Source: Sycobia sp. Sy_11 (Eukaryota > Arthropoda > Insecta > Hymenoptera > Epichrysomallidae). From it: 64,000 bases of DNA. Numbering within the stretch: position 1 is the stretch's first letter; each line of letters starts with the position of its first letter. The position numbers were made by a program, and so were the translations under genes. The notes beneath the pieces were generated by a model. The model saw only the letters and a list, made by a program, of their open reading frames with translations, was not told the origin of the DNA and ran no database searches. Below, one piece after another: positions 14,154 through 27,640 of this stretch. The stretch spans positions 636,001-700,000 of the forward strand of contig JACCIC010000036.1 in assembly GCA_018907035.1 (NCBI GenBank), read 5' to 3'.

Positions 14154-15949
14154 CGATCCTTTCATAAATTATAAGTGTTATTCTAAAATAAGTTCAATCG
14201 ACTCGGTTCGATAAAGGGTATGGAAGAAACTGCTGGATAATTTTACATCCAAATTGCGCGAGGATCATTGTGACGTGAATATTATTCAGGAGGAGTATAA
14301 ATTTTATTTTTATTTTGGGGGTGGGGGTGAATAATGAACGGGGCTAACGAGATACGGGCTTTTTAACGCGGGAAACAGCTTTTTACTGGTTCATCGTGTT
14401 TTACAATGTTTTTTTGTTTTTTATTTATTTTTTTTTATTTCAATACTTAACGGCATGACCAAGGACTATTATAGAATCAACGCAGCTGGTACGGTTTTAT
14501 CGCTCAGTTGCGGCCCGTTAAAGCTCATCGAGCTTTCTTCGTGTACAACAAATTATTCCAGTAACGCTTACATTTATACGGAACGCAAATGAAATTTTCG
14601 AATCAAAGGATCAAAATATTTCCAGAAAAATCACTAAATATATAAATATCGAGTAATTACATTTGCGAAACAAATAATAGATACGGATGGCTTTTCTGCA
14701 TTGTCGACGTAATTTACGGTTTTCAAGGAGTGTGAAAAGCGCATTAGTTGGTGCAAATAAATTTAAATTATTTATTTGAAATATTTCAGAAATACGACGA
14801 GAATCGGTAGATCGACCATTGGCATCTCAAATACGGAAACACCTAGTTAACTGGAAATACATGCTAATCATCGTGTTAAAATATGAAAATCTAAATATCC
14901 AAATTTCCTTCAGCAAAATTTCGTAAGAAAATGTGAAAAATTAAATAAAACTTTAATAAAATCGAATCTCATCAATAGATTTGCAAGATAGAGCTGCAAT
15001 GAAAATCTATTGTGCACGTTTCACCCTAGGTTACCTGTTGTGCCCGTCAGTAAAGACGTCGGTCGATTTATTATTTTACGAACTGCTATAAACACCGGCT
15101 TAAGTGTAGTTAATTAATAATATAAATAATATAGACGAAAATATTTTACTCGTGGGAAAAAAGGGATTAAGTTTAAAGTCGAACTGGTCTTTGCATGATC
15201 ATTAATAAAAGAGGTTGTATAATTTGTAGCGAAAACATCTTATACTCTTCAATATTTCAATAGCGGTAGATTTTCCGTTAGCGATCGAGTTATAAAAAAT
15301 GAAAATTTTCAAGAAGAAAAAAATCAAGTTTTTCACGAGATGGCTGTTTAAAAGTCAAAACTCGAAAGGTACATGTATAACTTTAATAAAATAAAATTTG
15401 AACGTATAATAAATTACAAATAAAAATGCAAAAAAACTCATTATTTATAGATTTCGCCTTAAGCCACTCTGCTACGTAAATACGTAAATTTCATTAGAAA
15501 TCAATTGTTGTTAATTCTATTCTGTAATTCATAAATTTTTTAATAAAATTTCATTTAATTAAAGTTTTCTTTACTTGTCGCATCTTTTTGCGTATTATTT
15601 TTTCCGAAGGAATTTAACATTTCACTTTTAATTTCTAGCAGTTGAGTTATCGCATTTTTATTTTTACTTAATATTAATAAACCCGTTGAGAGACGCATAT
15701 AAAGTAATTGAAAAATCGCCATTTCGGAACTCGCGATAATATATTTAGACACGATACTTTTCTACTGTACTCACTAGGTCTGGCAATTTGCAATACCGAT
15801 TACCATTCATTATTGTTACGAAGCAGCGATTCGCGTTTACCTCTATTATATGGTCCTGAATTATGCGTCGCGATTAACGCGATTTTTTTTGCTTGTTTGT
15901 TTGTTTGCTTGCTTTTTTCCAACCTCCCGAAGTGTACGAGTCTTCGAAA

Positions 15950-16146
15950 TATATCCATCTTCGGTAATCTCGGCGATAAAATACGCTTGCCCCCTCGCCG
16001 AACCCCTTCGCCCTTCGTTAAGCGTCGCGCGTCTCTAACGAGAACGCCCGCCGCGCCGCACAGCAGGCGTGTTCGCTCGAAAATGGTGGCGTTATATAGG
16101 CGGCAATGTATTATCGTTGACGAGTGTCGCGCTCGCGTATCTATTC

Positions 16147-16210
<64 letters not shown>

Positions 16211-16610
16211 TATATGTATGTATGTATGTATGTATACAAGTTCTGGATTACGTCGAAGCGAGAAATCCGAGCGATTAGCCGGTTAATTTTTCAAGGCGAC
16301 CAGCGGACCAAGAGTGGGACGGGGCTATAATCCATTAAACGCCCCGCGACGCCGCGTCTTCGCAAGCTACCCAGCATTGTTCGCGGGTGCGTTTGTCCGC
16401 GTCCTTCCTCGCGGGGCGATTAAAAAGAGAAAAGGACGACACAGCGGGCCGGACCCCGTGCGTCGCGAGCTGCAGTTTTATTATACAGAACGGATCGTCT
16501 CGCACGTCTCAATGACGCGGCGTCGCTGCGTCGCGGGTAAAGGGCAGCGGCAGGGAGATAGACGGGAGCGGCGCGTCTCCAGATGCCGTTGCTGGAAGCA
16601 GAACGATTAA
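15950..16610. promoter_or_regulatory. GC-rich islet split by (TA)n
   Basis: CG-rich on both sides of the microsatellite at 16147-16236, clearest at 15985-16140 and 16330-16590. No protein family is recognised in any frame. Candidate promoter or enhancer by composition only. Confidence 0.3.
16147..16236. repeat. Compound (TA)n(GTAT)n microsatellite
   Basis: Long TA run to about 16214, then five or six GTAT tetranucleotides, inside a GC-rich islet. Confidence 0.9.
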
Positions 16611-16616
16611 GTATAT

Positions 16617-16690
<74 letters not shown>
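16611..16690. repeat. (TA)n with TATG interruptions
   Basis: TA run broken by several TATG units in its second half. Confidence 0.9.
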
Positions 16691-19600
16691 AAGCCAGAGA
16701 AAAACAGCGCGATTGCGATAGGTCTCGGTTGGAGAGAGGACGTCGGATTAGTTCGGATTCATTGGCTATTCAAATGAGGCGGACGTGCATATAAGCCCAA
16801 TGTTTTTTTTAATTACCTTCATAGGAAAAAAACGATATGAAAATTTTATACAGTAATATATAAATATTACACGATGTATGAATAGCATAGCGTAACAGTT
16901 ATGTCACATTACCATCACATATTTTAGTACAATACAAGAGGAGCCGCAGGGTTGGTCTATTGCGATACATTATCGATAAATTTTCCACAATTACCACTGT
17001 TTCTTATGAGGATTTTTTTTTCGTAATTCGTATTGTAAAACGAAATAATGATATGTTTCGATGAAATCTTTGCTCAAATGTAGAAAATTTTTCAGGGTTA
17101 ATTTTCTAACTTTGAAATAAAATATTTTAGAGAATAATGTTATCCGTGCTCGTCGTGTGCTGTCCAATGTACTTTATGGAGCAACTTAACAACTGGTAAC
17201 CTTCTGTTATATCCGATATTGTGGTACAAACGAACGATTAAAATGAAGAAAATTGAGAAAAGCCAAGGAGTTTTGACCATCGAATTCCACAAAAATCCGA
17301 AGGGATTAACATCGATATTTTACAAAACTATAATAATTCCAAGATCATCTGTACTATTGACAGATAAATAATATTCAACAGACAGTAAAAAAACTATTTT
17401 TGATGACAATACAAAAGTTTGCTTATTGAATCCCAATATCGCGTTCAAAGCACATTGTGCACATATTACCACATTAATTTCTACGTTAACAATAACTATA
17501 TTTTTAGCTAACCAACAAAGGTACAGTGATTAGAATAAAATGGATAAGGTCAAGTCCCCAAAAAAGAACGCGATATGTTGAAAATATGAAACTTGGAACG
17601 TTTGCATATATTTGGAACTCGGAAATATGATAAAATTATTGACGGTATTACTACTACTATTACTACTAGGACCGCACGAAGGTGTCGGCAAAAGTCGATG
17701 AAGCTGTTGAACACATACCACGATCTAGCGTGCGTCAACGGACACGGGGCGGCCTTTACCATTCATCTTCTCAAAGGGCTAACGACTCGTAAAGCGGAGA
17801 CTAACCGTTGTTTATTTCGCTACCTTTAGAAATTTTGCAGCTTTCTAGGACAGAACTCTAACGGGCCGGGTAAATTTCGAAAGTCCGGGGATGAATTTCG
17901 AAACTTTTCAGCTTTGTGCCGCGGAACGCGTGTTTACCTGCGTTGGACCGTCTGGGACTTCTTACTGTAGCGATCAAAGGCCATTCACGAAGAAAATTAA
18001 CCTCGCGACTCGCATATCTCGATTTGCTAGCTGGTTCTCGAACTGTTCTTGTGAATGACTCCTAGGGATCATTCGATCAGAACAAATCGATTTTTTTAAC
18101 GTCTGCTTTTTTATTTATTTTTTTCGTTTCAAATTCATTTCCAAAGTCTTCCTCATTTGAAGCATTTCTGGAAATTCAACGCCGCGCCTTTCGAAAGTTA
18201 TAGCCGAGGACCGAGCAAATATTCAGAATTGTTTTAAGCTTTTAATATTTCTCTTCTACAGCTTGTATTCTGTGATTGATTATTTCAAATTTTACTCTGT
18301 GAAAATTTCCGGAAAAGCATCTACCTATATCGTGACATAAAAACTCATCTATATACATTCCTTCTGGCAATGTAATATGTTAATAGATATTTATTTATTT
18401 ATATACATATAAATATATTAAAAATATGTATTGAATAAAAAATATCAATATATTCCAGTGATATTATGCCAAATTTTCATTTTTATTGAATTACAATGGT
18501 TGCCACTATCGCGAACTTTTCGCGAAGATTTCGGTACTTAAAAAATATATACATAGGTATTATATAATAAATAAATAAATAAAACTAAAGTAAAAATAAT
18601 TTTCGTTATTTGCCGTTTGATCTCACTTGCGAAAAGTATGGAACGTATTTCAATTTTTATTGAAGTTTTTTAAGAATTTTATTCATATTTTTCGTTTTTA
18701 AAAACAGATGTAACTAATGATCATTTCAAAGGTGCCTAAGCGTTCTACAGTAAAATATGTTTTTATATGTGATTGATATCCATTTTTATATTTTACAAGA
18801 TATTTTTCAGGTAAAAAGTGGATAGAAATGGAACGATAAGTGATAGAGTTCGTCTGAAATAAGGAAATCAAATAAGGAAATTTTTAAGATAATAAATACC
18901 AATGCCGCTGAGAGTGAACAGCGATACACAATTCTGTCAATATAATTATTAACAACATATGTCAAAATTTAGAAATAACAAAGATTGGCTGTAATGCTCG
19001 GAACGACGCTTTTCAAGCGACTTTCAAAAAGATTGGATTTAAAACTGAGACAAAGATGCTCCATTACTTTCTAAAGTAAAAGAAAAAGATATATAGTATA
19101 GTCTAGACATTGTGGAATGATCGTGAGCAAAATTACTTTCTTACAATAGCTTCTTAGTTTTTCAAACGAGTTTTTCTGAGAAAATCATTTTTTAATCCAT
19201 ATCCACGATACTCGGAAACTGATCGACCAATTTGGTTTAAAACTGTTCATAAGATGAGCTGTATATGTATCTACTTCTTGCATAAACTAAAATAATTTAA
19301 TATATATCAAAAGGCTTCATTTTTCAAAGTTACCTTTTTCAGCAGAACAGTGCCAAATATCTAAATTTTAATATTTTCCCCAAAATATAGTTGACATTAA
19401 CATTCATTTTCGATTTCTTTTTTCAGATCAACATGAAGTTTGCAACCGTGAGTAAAGTATTATTTAGTACTATACTTTTATTGTTTCTGTCATTTAAATT
19501 TGAATAAATTTTTATTGTTTACTTTAATCGATTTAGTTATGTAAAATTCCTATTGTTATCGGAAATCCTTAGTCGCAAAACAAAATTATTTTCATATACT

Positions 19601-20292
19601 CTCTAGTTGCAACAAGCTTACAAGGGCCCTACCAATAATACACTTGCTTATTTAATAAAGTTATATAAATTATTTAATAAAATTTAATAAATTCTATTTT
19701 ATTTTTAATTATTGGAATCATTATAATTTTTTAAATATTAGATTTGTAGTTACAAGTGCCCATACTCGGGCGAGCTACTCATTTGCGCGATATGAGTTTA
19801 AGTTATTCTTTTCTTGGCACTGTCTACGGTCGATATACGGCCATAAATTTATTCATAAATGCGTTTTATAGGCTATGTTTGTTTTCTGATGAAATTTTCA
19901 TCTAACTAATATCGGTAAAATATTAAAATAAATCTTTAGAAAATAAAGTGAATAAATATCATTACCATATAATCAATTATTTACGGGAAGACAATATATG
20001 GAGTAATGTTATATAGATGAAATGAAATATAACTGTTCAATATGTATAAAATCAGTGACTCTATTTTATTTATGACAAGATATTAAATGAAACCAATAAC
20101 TATGTTAAATTGAAACTCTTATAACTTATACGGTGAAAAATATTTTTAATATAGATTCATAATAAAATTAATAAAATTACAATATTGTTTTAACAACAGT
20201 TAAAGACTGCATCTGAAACTTTTTTTGCATCTCACCGTGCGTCTTAAATTCTAATATAAGACCAAAAGACAATAAGATTTCTCATAAATCTA

Positions 20293-20345
20293 TTGTGTGG
20301 GCGTGTGCGCGCGCGCGCGTGTGTGTGTGGGTGTGTGTGTGTGTA
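20293..20345. repeat. Mixed (GT)n(GC)n microsatellite
   Basis: GT, then a GCGCGCGCGC core, then GT again. Alternating purine-pyrimidine of this kind favours Z-DNA. Confidence 0.85.
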
Positions 20346-21247
20346 GGTACGTATGCGCGTAATTCTTTACTCACTTATTATCTGTCAATAACAAGCTTCA
20401 CATCCAACACCATCTACAATAAATATAGTGAAGCATCAATATACACATATTGATTATCCTAAAGTACTAAGGGTATTTATATACTACGTGTATATATTCT
20501 TGGATCACAATTTTTACAGCAAAAACACGAAATATACAACAAGGCACTTTCTTTTGAGTCATGGAAAATCGAGTTATGGTATGAAAACGCACGAAATTTT
20601 CGGTTGTAAATCAATGAGTATTCCACTGTTTACTCAATGTGGCTTCGATTTGCACTATAGCGCAGCCGCGGTCATCCGCTCATTGACTATTAAAAATTTT
20701 GCTGCCTTTCAGCAGTGATCTGACGTGCACTAATTCAAATTCGAAGATGAAATTCTCCATGTTTACATGAAGGATCGAATTTAGCGATTCGCCATCAGCG
20801 ATTCAAATTCTGGGAGACGGATTAAGAATCAATAGAGCCTTGGGTGTGTCGATTCAAAGTGTATTAGATTATCGAAAATGTTCGTAGCGATTAAATTTCC
20901 ACCCCTTCTTGGAGGAGACTTAACGCCCCCCCCCCTCTATTCGTGTCAATCGAAATTGGCCCAAGTATGAGTCGCGCACCGTATGCAAAATCTTCGAATC
21001 CCTTATTCAGGTATAAAAAAAATGGATAGCGAATGTTACTTTGGCCTCAACCTCTCACCCCCCCCTCTCTCAAAGAATGGCGCGCAACTGTCGCGCAACC
21101 ATCAGTCGCGGCAGACGTATAAGTAAGTATATATACGACTTGCCAATAAAATTTGAAAATCGCATTCGGATAAAATAAAACCCTCTTCCCCTCCAACCCC
21201 GCCTTCATCCGTTCTAGGCGGGCTAAATTGCCCACACTGAAAGTTGC

Positions 21248-21250
<3 letters not shown>

Positions 21251-21299
<49 letters not shown>
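21251..21299. repeat. (TA)n microsatellite
   Basis: Perfect TA run of 49 bases. Confidence 0.9.
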
Positions 21300-21666
21300 T
21301 CGTAAAAAGCCGTTCGAAGCTGGAATTAAATCCCGGGAAAATGGAATTCAAGACTGTGCGTGACGTACGTACATGCATACGTATAGATAGTGACGGCATT
21401 AAGTTACAGTATTTCATTCACTTTGTATTCCTTCGTTTAAGGATTCCTACATACCGTTCTCTTTTTTCCATCAGTCGCCTATTACTTTATCGATTATTAT
21501 ATTACAAGTTTAGATTGTGACGAGGTTGATCCTATTAATAGGGCAATGTATTTCATCCTTTCCGCTCTTGCCAGTTTGCGCGCTCCTTTTTAAGAGTAAA
21601 AAAATTCACCCTTCGGCACGAGATACATCATCATCATCCAAGAGAATTGTATCTGTTATATCTTCT

Positions 21667-21957
21667 ATGAATTTTAAATTAGCACGTCTGTTTACCCATC
21701 TTACCGTCTTTATAATATAATATAATTATATAACGATAATCAGACTATCCTTGTTTATAACAACTCCCGTAGTATATAACATAAAAATTACTACTAAAAA
21801 ATAAATTCGAAATAACACGCAAACAATAATAATAATAATAAATAAAATTATAAAAAAATAAAAATAAAAATAATCAGTATTATATGTTACAAAGTTGTAC
21901 TTTAAATGCTTCCACCGACGTTACGAACCGCTTCTTCGATTCATCTTTGAGAACTAA
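21667..21957 (-). mobile_element. Dispersed repeat, copy A (diverged)
   Basis: Shares with the copy at 53534-53873 the block CTTACMGTCTTTATAATATAATATA (here 21698-21725), the CCTTGTTTATA block near 21748, the central AAATA-type simple repeat (about 21823-21873), and the end block. On - the end block reads TCAAAGATGAATCGAAGAAG then CGGTTCGTAACGTCGG (21915-21954). No clear target duplication remains, so borders are approximate. Non-coding. Confidence 0.65.
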
Positions 21958-22730
21958 CCTGACATTTTCCATATAAATGTTTTCTATAAATGTTAATTAA
22001 TTAGCTTAATATACACTATTTTGTTCTAATAATGTTTATTTAATATGATCAAAGTAGCTATAGAAAATATTTGTAAGCAATACTTGTCGTAACGCTTAGC
22101 TGCTCAGTTTGAATTTGAATCTATAATTATAGCGGCCGAGAACATCTTCTTAATTTACAACCACCGTCCCGTGTTCACATTTATATATAATTATTAATAT
22201 AGTATATTACAGTATTCATTGCTGGGTTTATTTGTTGCCAATTATATTTGTTATTTTTATACAATTTTTAAAGAAAATACGCACTCTGCTCGGTAAAATC
22301 AGCAATAAATTTCTGAAATTTTAAATGATGATAATTAAAATAAAAAGTTTTTCACGATTTGAGCGAATTTCAAAATGCATAAAATGTTATCGATATCTGC
22401 TGAATGAAACTCTGACAATTTTTTAAAGAACTATTATTTTCTTTTATATATCGTAAACGATTCATGAATCATTTAAGATTTACGACTTCAGTTATAATAT
22501 ATAATGATAAAAATTTACATTTACGCATAAGTCTAAGTTTTGGTACCTTAAGTCGGTAGCGTATATAAAAGTTGCTAATATATAGAAATAGTACTTAAGT
22601 ATAAGTTTTGTCGATGAAGTTAAAAAATTATAGAAAACAACTGTTGAAATAAATATTTTATAGAAAAGCCACATTATTCTAATAGAAAATGACACGACGA
22701 AGTTTAGATCAAATCTTCGTTTTAACGTAC

Positions 22731-22795
22731 TAACGTTTTAACATTTTTAACTTTTTTAAGAAAACGTTTAACATTTAACGTTTTAACATTTTTAA
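22731..22795. repeat. Short direct repeat cluster
   Basis: AACGTTTTAACATTTTTAA occurs at 22732-22750 and again near 22777-22795. Partial AACGTTT/TTTAACG units lie between and before, giving a small interspersed tandem cluster. Confidence 0.6.
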
Positions 22796-23429
22796 GAAAA
22801 AATGTCTAGAATTAATAGCCAATAATTGTTCTATGTAACCCAAAACCAATAAAGATCTGGTTTCATTTTTATTACGGCAATATTTATTACGTACTACGTA
22901 ATATAAACTCCATTTGTGACTTTTTATTCAAAAAATATAACGGAGGACTGCTCTAAAGGTCGTTGTAAAAAGTATAATCATCAAATGTTGTTTGCTTTCT
23001 GTACAATATAATTATATATTGAGTAAGTTAACAATTTGAAAATATAAAAACTGCAAGCAAGCATGTTGAAAGGCATGTAGATTGAGAGTACATAATAATA
23101 TAATATTATGCATTCGACGCAAATAAAATTTCTGAAAATATATATTTTCATTTTCATTCTGCAGAGCATTATAATTGGGATTTTGATCATTTTATTCAGG
23201 AATCTAAAGCGAATGACCATAAAACAAATGCGCAGCTAAAGTATATATTGGTATTTTTTTTCTTTTAACTGCATATTGATGCCTAAATGAACTATAATTA
23301 TAATAAAATAGTTTATTTTGTAATATAACGCAGTCTATATGACAGACGGATTTTGCTGCTTTTTCCAAAAGTGTGAATCGACCATAAAATATTTATTATG
23401 ATTCGACTTATTAAAAAATTATTCCTTGT

Positions 23430-23430
<1 letters not shown>

Positions 23431-23478
<48 letters not shown>
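23431..23478. repeat. (CT)n microsatellite
   Basis: Twenty-four CT units without interruption. Confidence 0.95.
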
Positions 23479-23481
<3 letters not shown>

Positions 23482-24227
23482 AGTTTCACTGAAAACTTTC
23501 TAAACAAATAACTTGGTCTCTTATGAAAGCCATGTGTCACTAATGGTTCGAGAAGAATGACATGTCAATGCAAAGTCGCATAATGCGTAATTCCGAAGAT
23601 CGAAATATAAAAAGAAAAATAAATAATTTGGTGGGTAAACGCCTTTTTAAAATACACCAAAACCATCCGACTTCTAGACGAACACGTCGAGCATAATTTC
23701 TAAAATTTACTTACGTAATCGGTCCCTCATCGTATATACTTCAAAGTTAATAACAATAATCGAGAAATATATAGCTCATATTGCCAAGCCGCGGACGACT
23801 AAATATAAAACTAATTCTTGACTTTAACCGTAATCAGCTATATAAACGGGAATTCAAATTTAATTTCGCATTATTCCCACGTGGTATGAAATATCTCGGC
23901 AATATTGCCGCGATATTGCCGTGCGATTATATTTCAGCGCATTATGATTCCTGCGAGTCTAGTAGCTGGGACTTATTCGTGGATTAAACAGGAATGCGAC
24001 ACAGATATCTTGTTAGATTTATACACGAAAATCGCTCGGCAGCTTACAAACAGAATTCGACAACAGCATCCAAGACTAAAACTTATCAGGTTTCCGCATA
24101 TCCATTATACCCTCGATTACAACTTCAATTTAAGTTTGGTATACATATGAGGAATCTGGAGAGAAGTAGCTGCTATTATTAAGCATCTCTATTACTAACG
24201 ACGTTTGTATATATATAAAGAAAAAAA

Positions 24228-24412
24228 CATGATAAAGCGAAGCTTTGTTGAGGGCAGGATTTGTAGAAGTATGAAATAATATAAGACATAGGCAACGTAT
24301 TCATTACTAATAGCGAAGCAGCCATCGAAACGCCGGATCGCTAAAATTCATTTGTAAATTATTTTCTACAAATCTTATCCTCAGCAACGATTCTGACACC
24401 TTATCATATTTT
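24228..24412. repeat. Imperfect inverted repeat, about 50-bp arms
   Basis: TTGTTGAGGGCAGGATTTGT (24245-24264) plus AGAA is mirrored at about 24364-24387, where the - strand reads TTGCTGAGGATAAGATTTGT plus AGAA. Outside this, CATGATAA near 24230 is mirrored by TTATCATA near 24402. About 95 bases separate the strong arms. It may be a decayed fold-back MITE, but no target duplication is evident. Confidence 0.55.
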
Positions 24413-27400
24413 TGTCGCTATACAAAAGATGGAGGGTATCAATTCAATATCAATCAATTCAAATTTTGAAATATAATAAAATTTACAAAAATGAATAAAA
24501 GAAATTAATAAGTAAAATAAAATCAAGAAATAAAAGGGCAAATGTGCTATTTTGAAAAATGGGAATATAAATTCGATAAAAACGGAGAAATCTGAATAAT
24601 AGAAAATGATAAAATAATAATTTTGGATATTTTATTTTTTTTATTTGGAAAATACATTTCTTTAATATATTCATTTAGCACTAAATGAATATATTAAAAC
24701 TAAAAAGTCGTTGTACTTTTATGTACTTCTACAATTGTGCAAGACATAAATATGTAGATAAAAAAATAACAAGATCTAAAGTAAATCTTTCAGAAAGGTC
24801 TTGACCTTAAATATAATAAAACAAAATTGCTATAAAATCTAAAACTGCTTAAAAATATATCTTTTGGAAAAGATGGCGCAGAATTTAAATGACCCAATAT
24901 TAAGTTTATTGAGGCATTACTTATATGGTTAACAATCTCCAGTTTATAGATATATTTTATAAATCTGCAATTCAACTCTCCTAACCTCTGTTTCTTAGAA
25001 ATTTTAGTGGTTTTTTCATTGCAAAAATCTTCTAATCTGATTCCATTGGTATTCCAATATATATTTAAAAAAATTATCACCATTTTTAATAACGTTAAAG
25101 TAGTGATTAAAGAGTTAATTAAAACAAATAGAGAGTAATTGGACACCAAATACAACAGACTAATCGGTAACTCCGAACAATTCATAGAGCTAAGGAAATT
25201 TTTTGTATGGCCATACTTGCTCAAATTTTATGAGTGAAAACATCCTTTATTGTTGACCTTTATGTTAAATTAATTTATTATTAGTAACCAAGTGAAAATC
25301 GACAAAAAATTTAATAGTCGCCTTTACCGTTAACGCATCCGCCATAAAAAATTTGTTCAGCTCGATCTTGCGGCGCGTACTACTTTAAATTGATCGAATT
25401 GTTTTAATCCTTCCATACGCAATTTCTAACTTTTCAACCTATGCTTTTTTCCGCTAGCTGTGAATTGTCTTAGTTTTCGTCGCGAAATGAATTTTGCTTC
25501 TGTCTTCGTTAGGAGTGTTGATATACGCACGTTGCGCTCGTTCTGTACGCTTATATATATATTTGAGTGATTAGTAATGTGTACGCTCATCTCGCGACTC
25601 TTCATAAATTGCGTTAAAACTCGCTGAACGTTCCAACTGCTCATCTCATCAGATGTCCCACACTCTGCCCACAACAGTTTATAGGATGTATTATGAGTGT
25701 ATACATATGTATACATTCATACTACATACATACATGCATACATACATAACTTCATCGGTGAGCATCGGAAAACGTTCTTCTACGCGAGATCCCACGACTT
25801 GACCAGAGCACCGCAGCCTTTGACCCCTCCCTCACCCCTAAACAGAACTCTCACGCGCACGCAGCTCCGGACAGTTATACGATCGTTCACATTAAGAAGC
25901 TGTCAATATACGTAACGAACGGTGCTCATCTCCTCCCCCGTTTTGCACTTCCGTATGCTTCGAAGTAGCGGTTCACGGGTCCTTGGGGAAGGGGTAACTC
26001 AGAGAGGGACTCGCAAAACGAGGCCGTGTATATGCACACGCACACATAGATATACATACCTTATACGTACAGTTCGGAACTCAATTTCCTCGTCGCGGTG
26101 TTCGAGAGCGCGTTTGCGTCTTCATGTAATACTATGTGTGTAGGTGACGGCAGGAGCGCAGTCAGAACTGGACTAAGTAGTGACGAGGGGGACTCCGTAA
26201 CAAACTAATTTGTATGTCAAATATATAATTTACTTAATATTATAATATTTTTAAAATTATTCTCGTTAAATTAAAGCAAATAATTTCTTTCTATATTTTT
26301 TGTAGACAACTTACACATCGTCCATCGCTAGTAATCTTAAATTTGATTTTTTGTATTTCAGTAAGGGTAGTGCAAAGTGATTGTAAGAACGATAAAAATA
26401 TCCATTAATTTATGAAATTATTGCTACTTTCAACTTTGATTGTAAATTCAATTTTACCAATACTCTTTTTTTCCTGTCTGATTATCTGAGTAAGAAATTT
26501 CTTAAAGCAGTGAGCATTTTGTTTTCGAGAACGATAACGTGCGCGATCGAGAATACGAAGTTGTATAACTTTTGAAAATTTGAAAACCATAGAGAAGGGG
26601 CTACGGTTTGTTTGGACGCAGTACCGGGAAAGGGTCGCGTTCGCGCGCGTATTGTCCCATAACGGCTGAGTTGGGGCGAAAATAGAATTTTCTTTATAAA
26701 AGAAGTGGAAGTTGGATAAAATGTTGTAACTTCATTTACGGATGAATAAACCATTTCGTATATAACAATAGATTTTTCATCATTTTCTTCACGTAATAAA
26801 AGGCAGTTTTCTACTTACATACGATAGATAATGATATTATTAAATATGTAAAGTAAAAGAAAAACTTCCCGCTACTTATGATTATTTTTTTTTCTATTCA
26901 ACCTTTCATCGTGAATATATCTGCAAGTTGCAGACACGCATAAATCGCAAGAAGTTGCAAATCTTATGAGACGAGCGTTAACTACATATATAACAAGGAG
27001 TCGAAGACGAAGGAAAATAATGAGAGCTCCAGCATATATGCATTCACCAGAGTTGAGCATTATTGGAAAGATTTTTTATTCGAATAATGAATTAAATAAA
27101 AATTTCTTTCTATATTTTTATACATTATGCTGTACAAGTAGCCATAAAACATTTCGTTATACCTATACTATTCGTTAGTATCTCATTCATATTGTTATTA
27201 TTTTCTACAATTAAAAATATATACATAGAATTATTTTATATAATGTAGGATTATTTTTCGATAGAGTACTAGTCCGATATCAAAGTAATAGTAAAGTAAC
27301 GATATTAAACTGAAAAATCGTTTCCTAATATCAACGGAAATTTACATAACTCAAGTAAAATAATTAATTAATTGATTTTGATATTATTTTTCTTAATTTT

Positions 27401-27454
27401 TAATTACTAAACGTTGCAAATGAGTTATAAAAATAATTATTTACTTAACTAAAA

Positions 27455-27640
27455 AATCTTTTCATCGGTCTTACAGACGTATGATATAATATATTTATAA
27501 TTAAATAATTAAATAATGACAGTGAGACTGTTATTATTTATAGTCACCCCCACCCCCGGAGAATCTGAAATATAAATAAAAATTATTCTAAATACTACTG
27601 TTGGTAAAGGACAATCCGGCTAACCCCACTACCATTATCG
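27455..27640 (-). mobile_element. Dispersed repeat, copy B (truncated)
   Basis: Matches the copy at 53534-53873 over TCATCGGTCTTACAG (27463-27477), the CACCCCC..GGAGAATCTGAAATA block (about 27545-27572) and GGTAAAGGACAATCCGGCTA (27602-27621). It lacks the long A/T simple repeat and the GATGAA..AACGTCGG end block. It is therefore either truncated or internally deleted. Borders are approximate. Confidence 0.6.
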
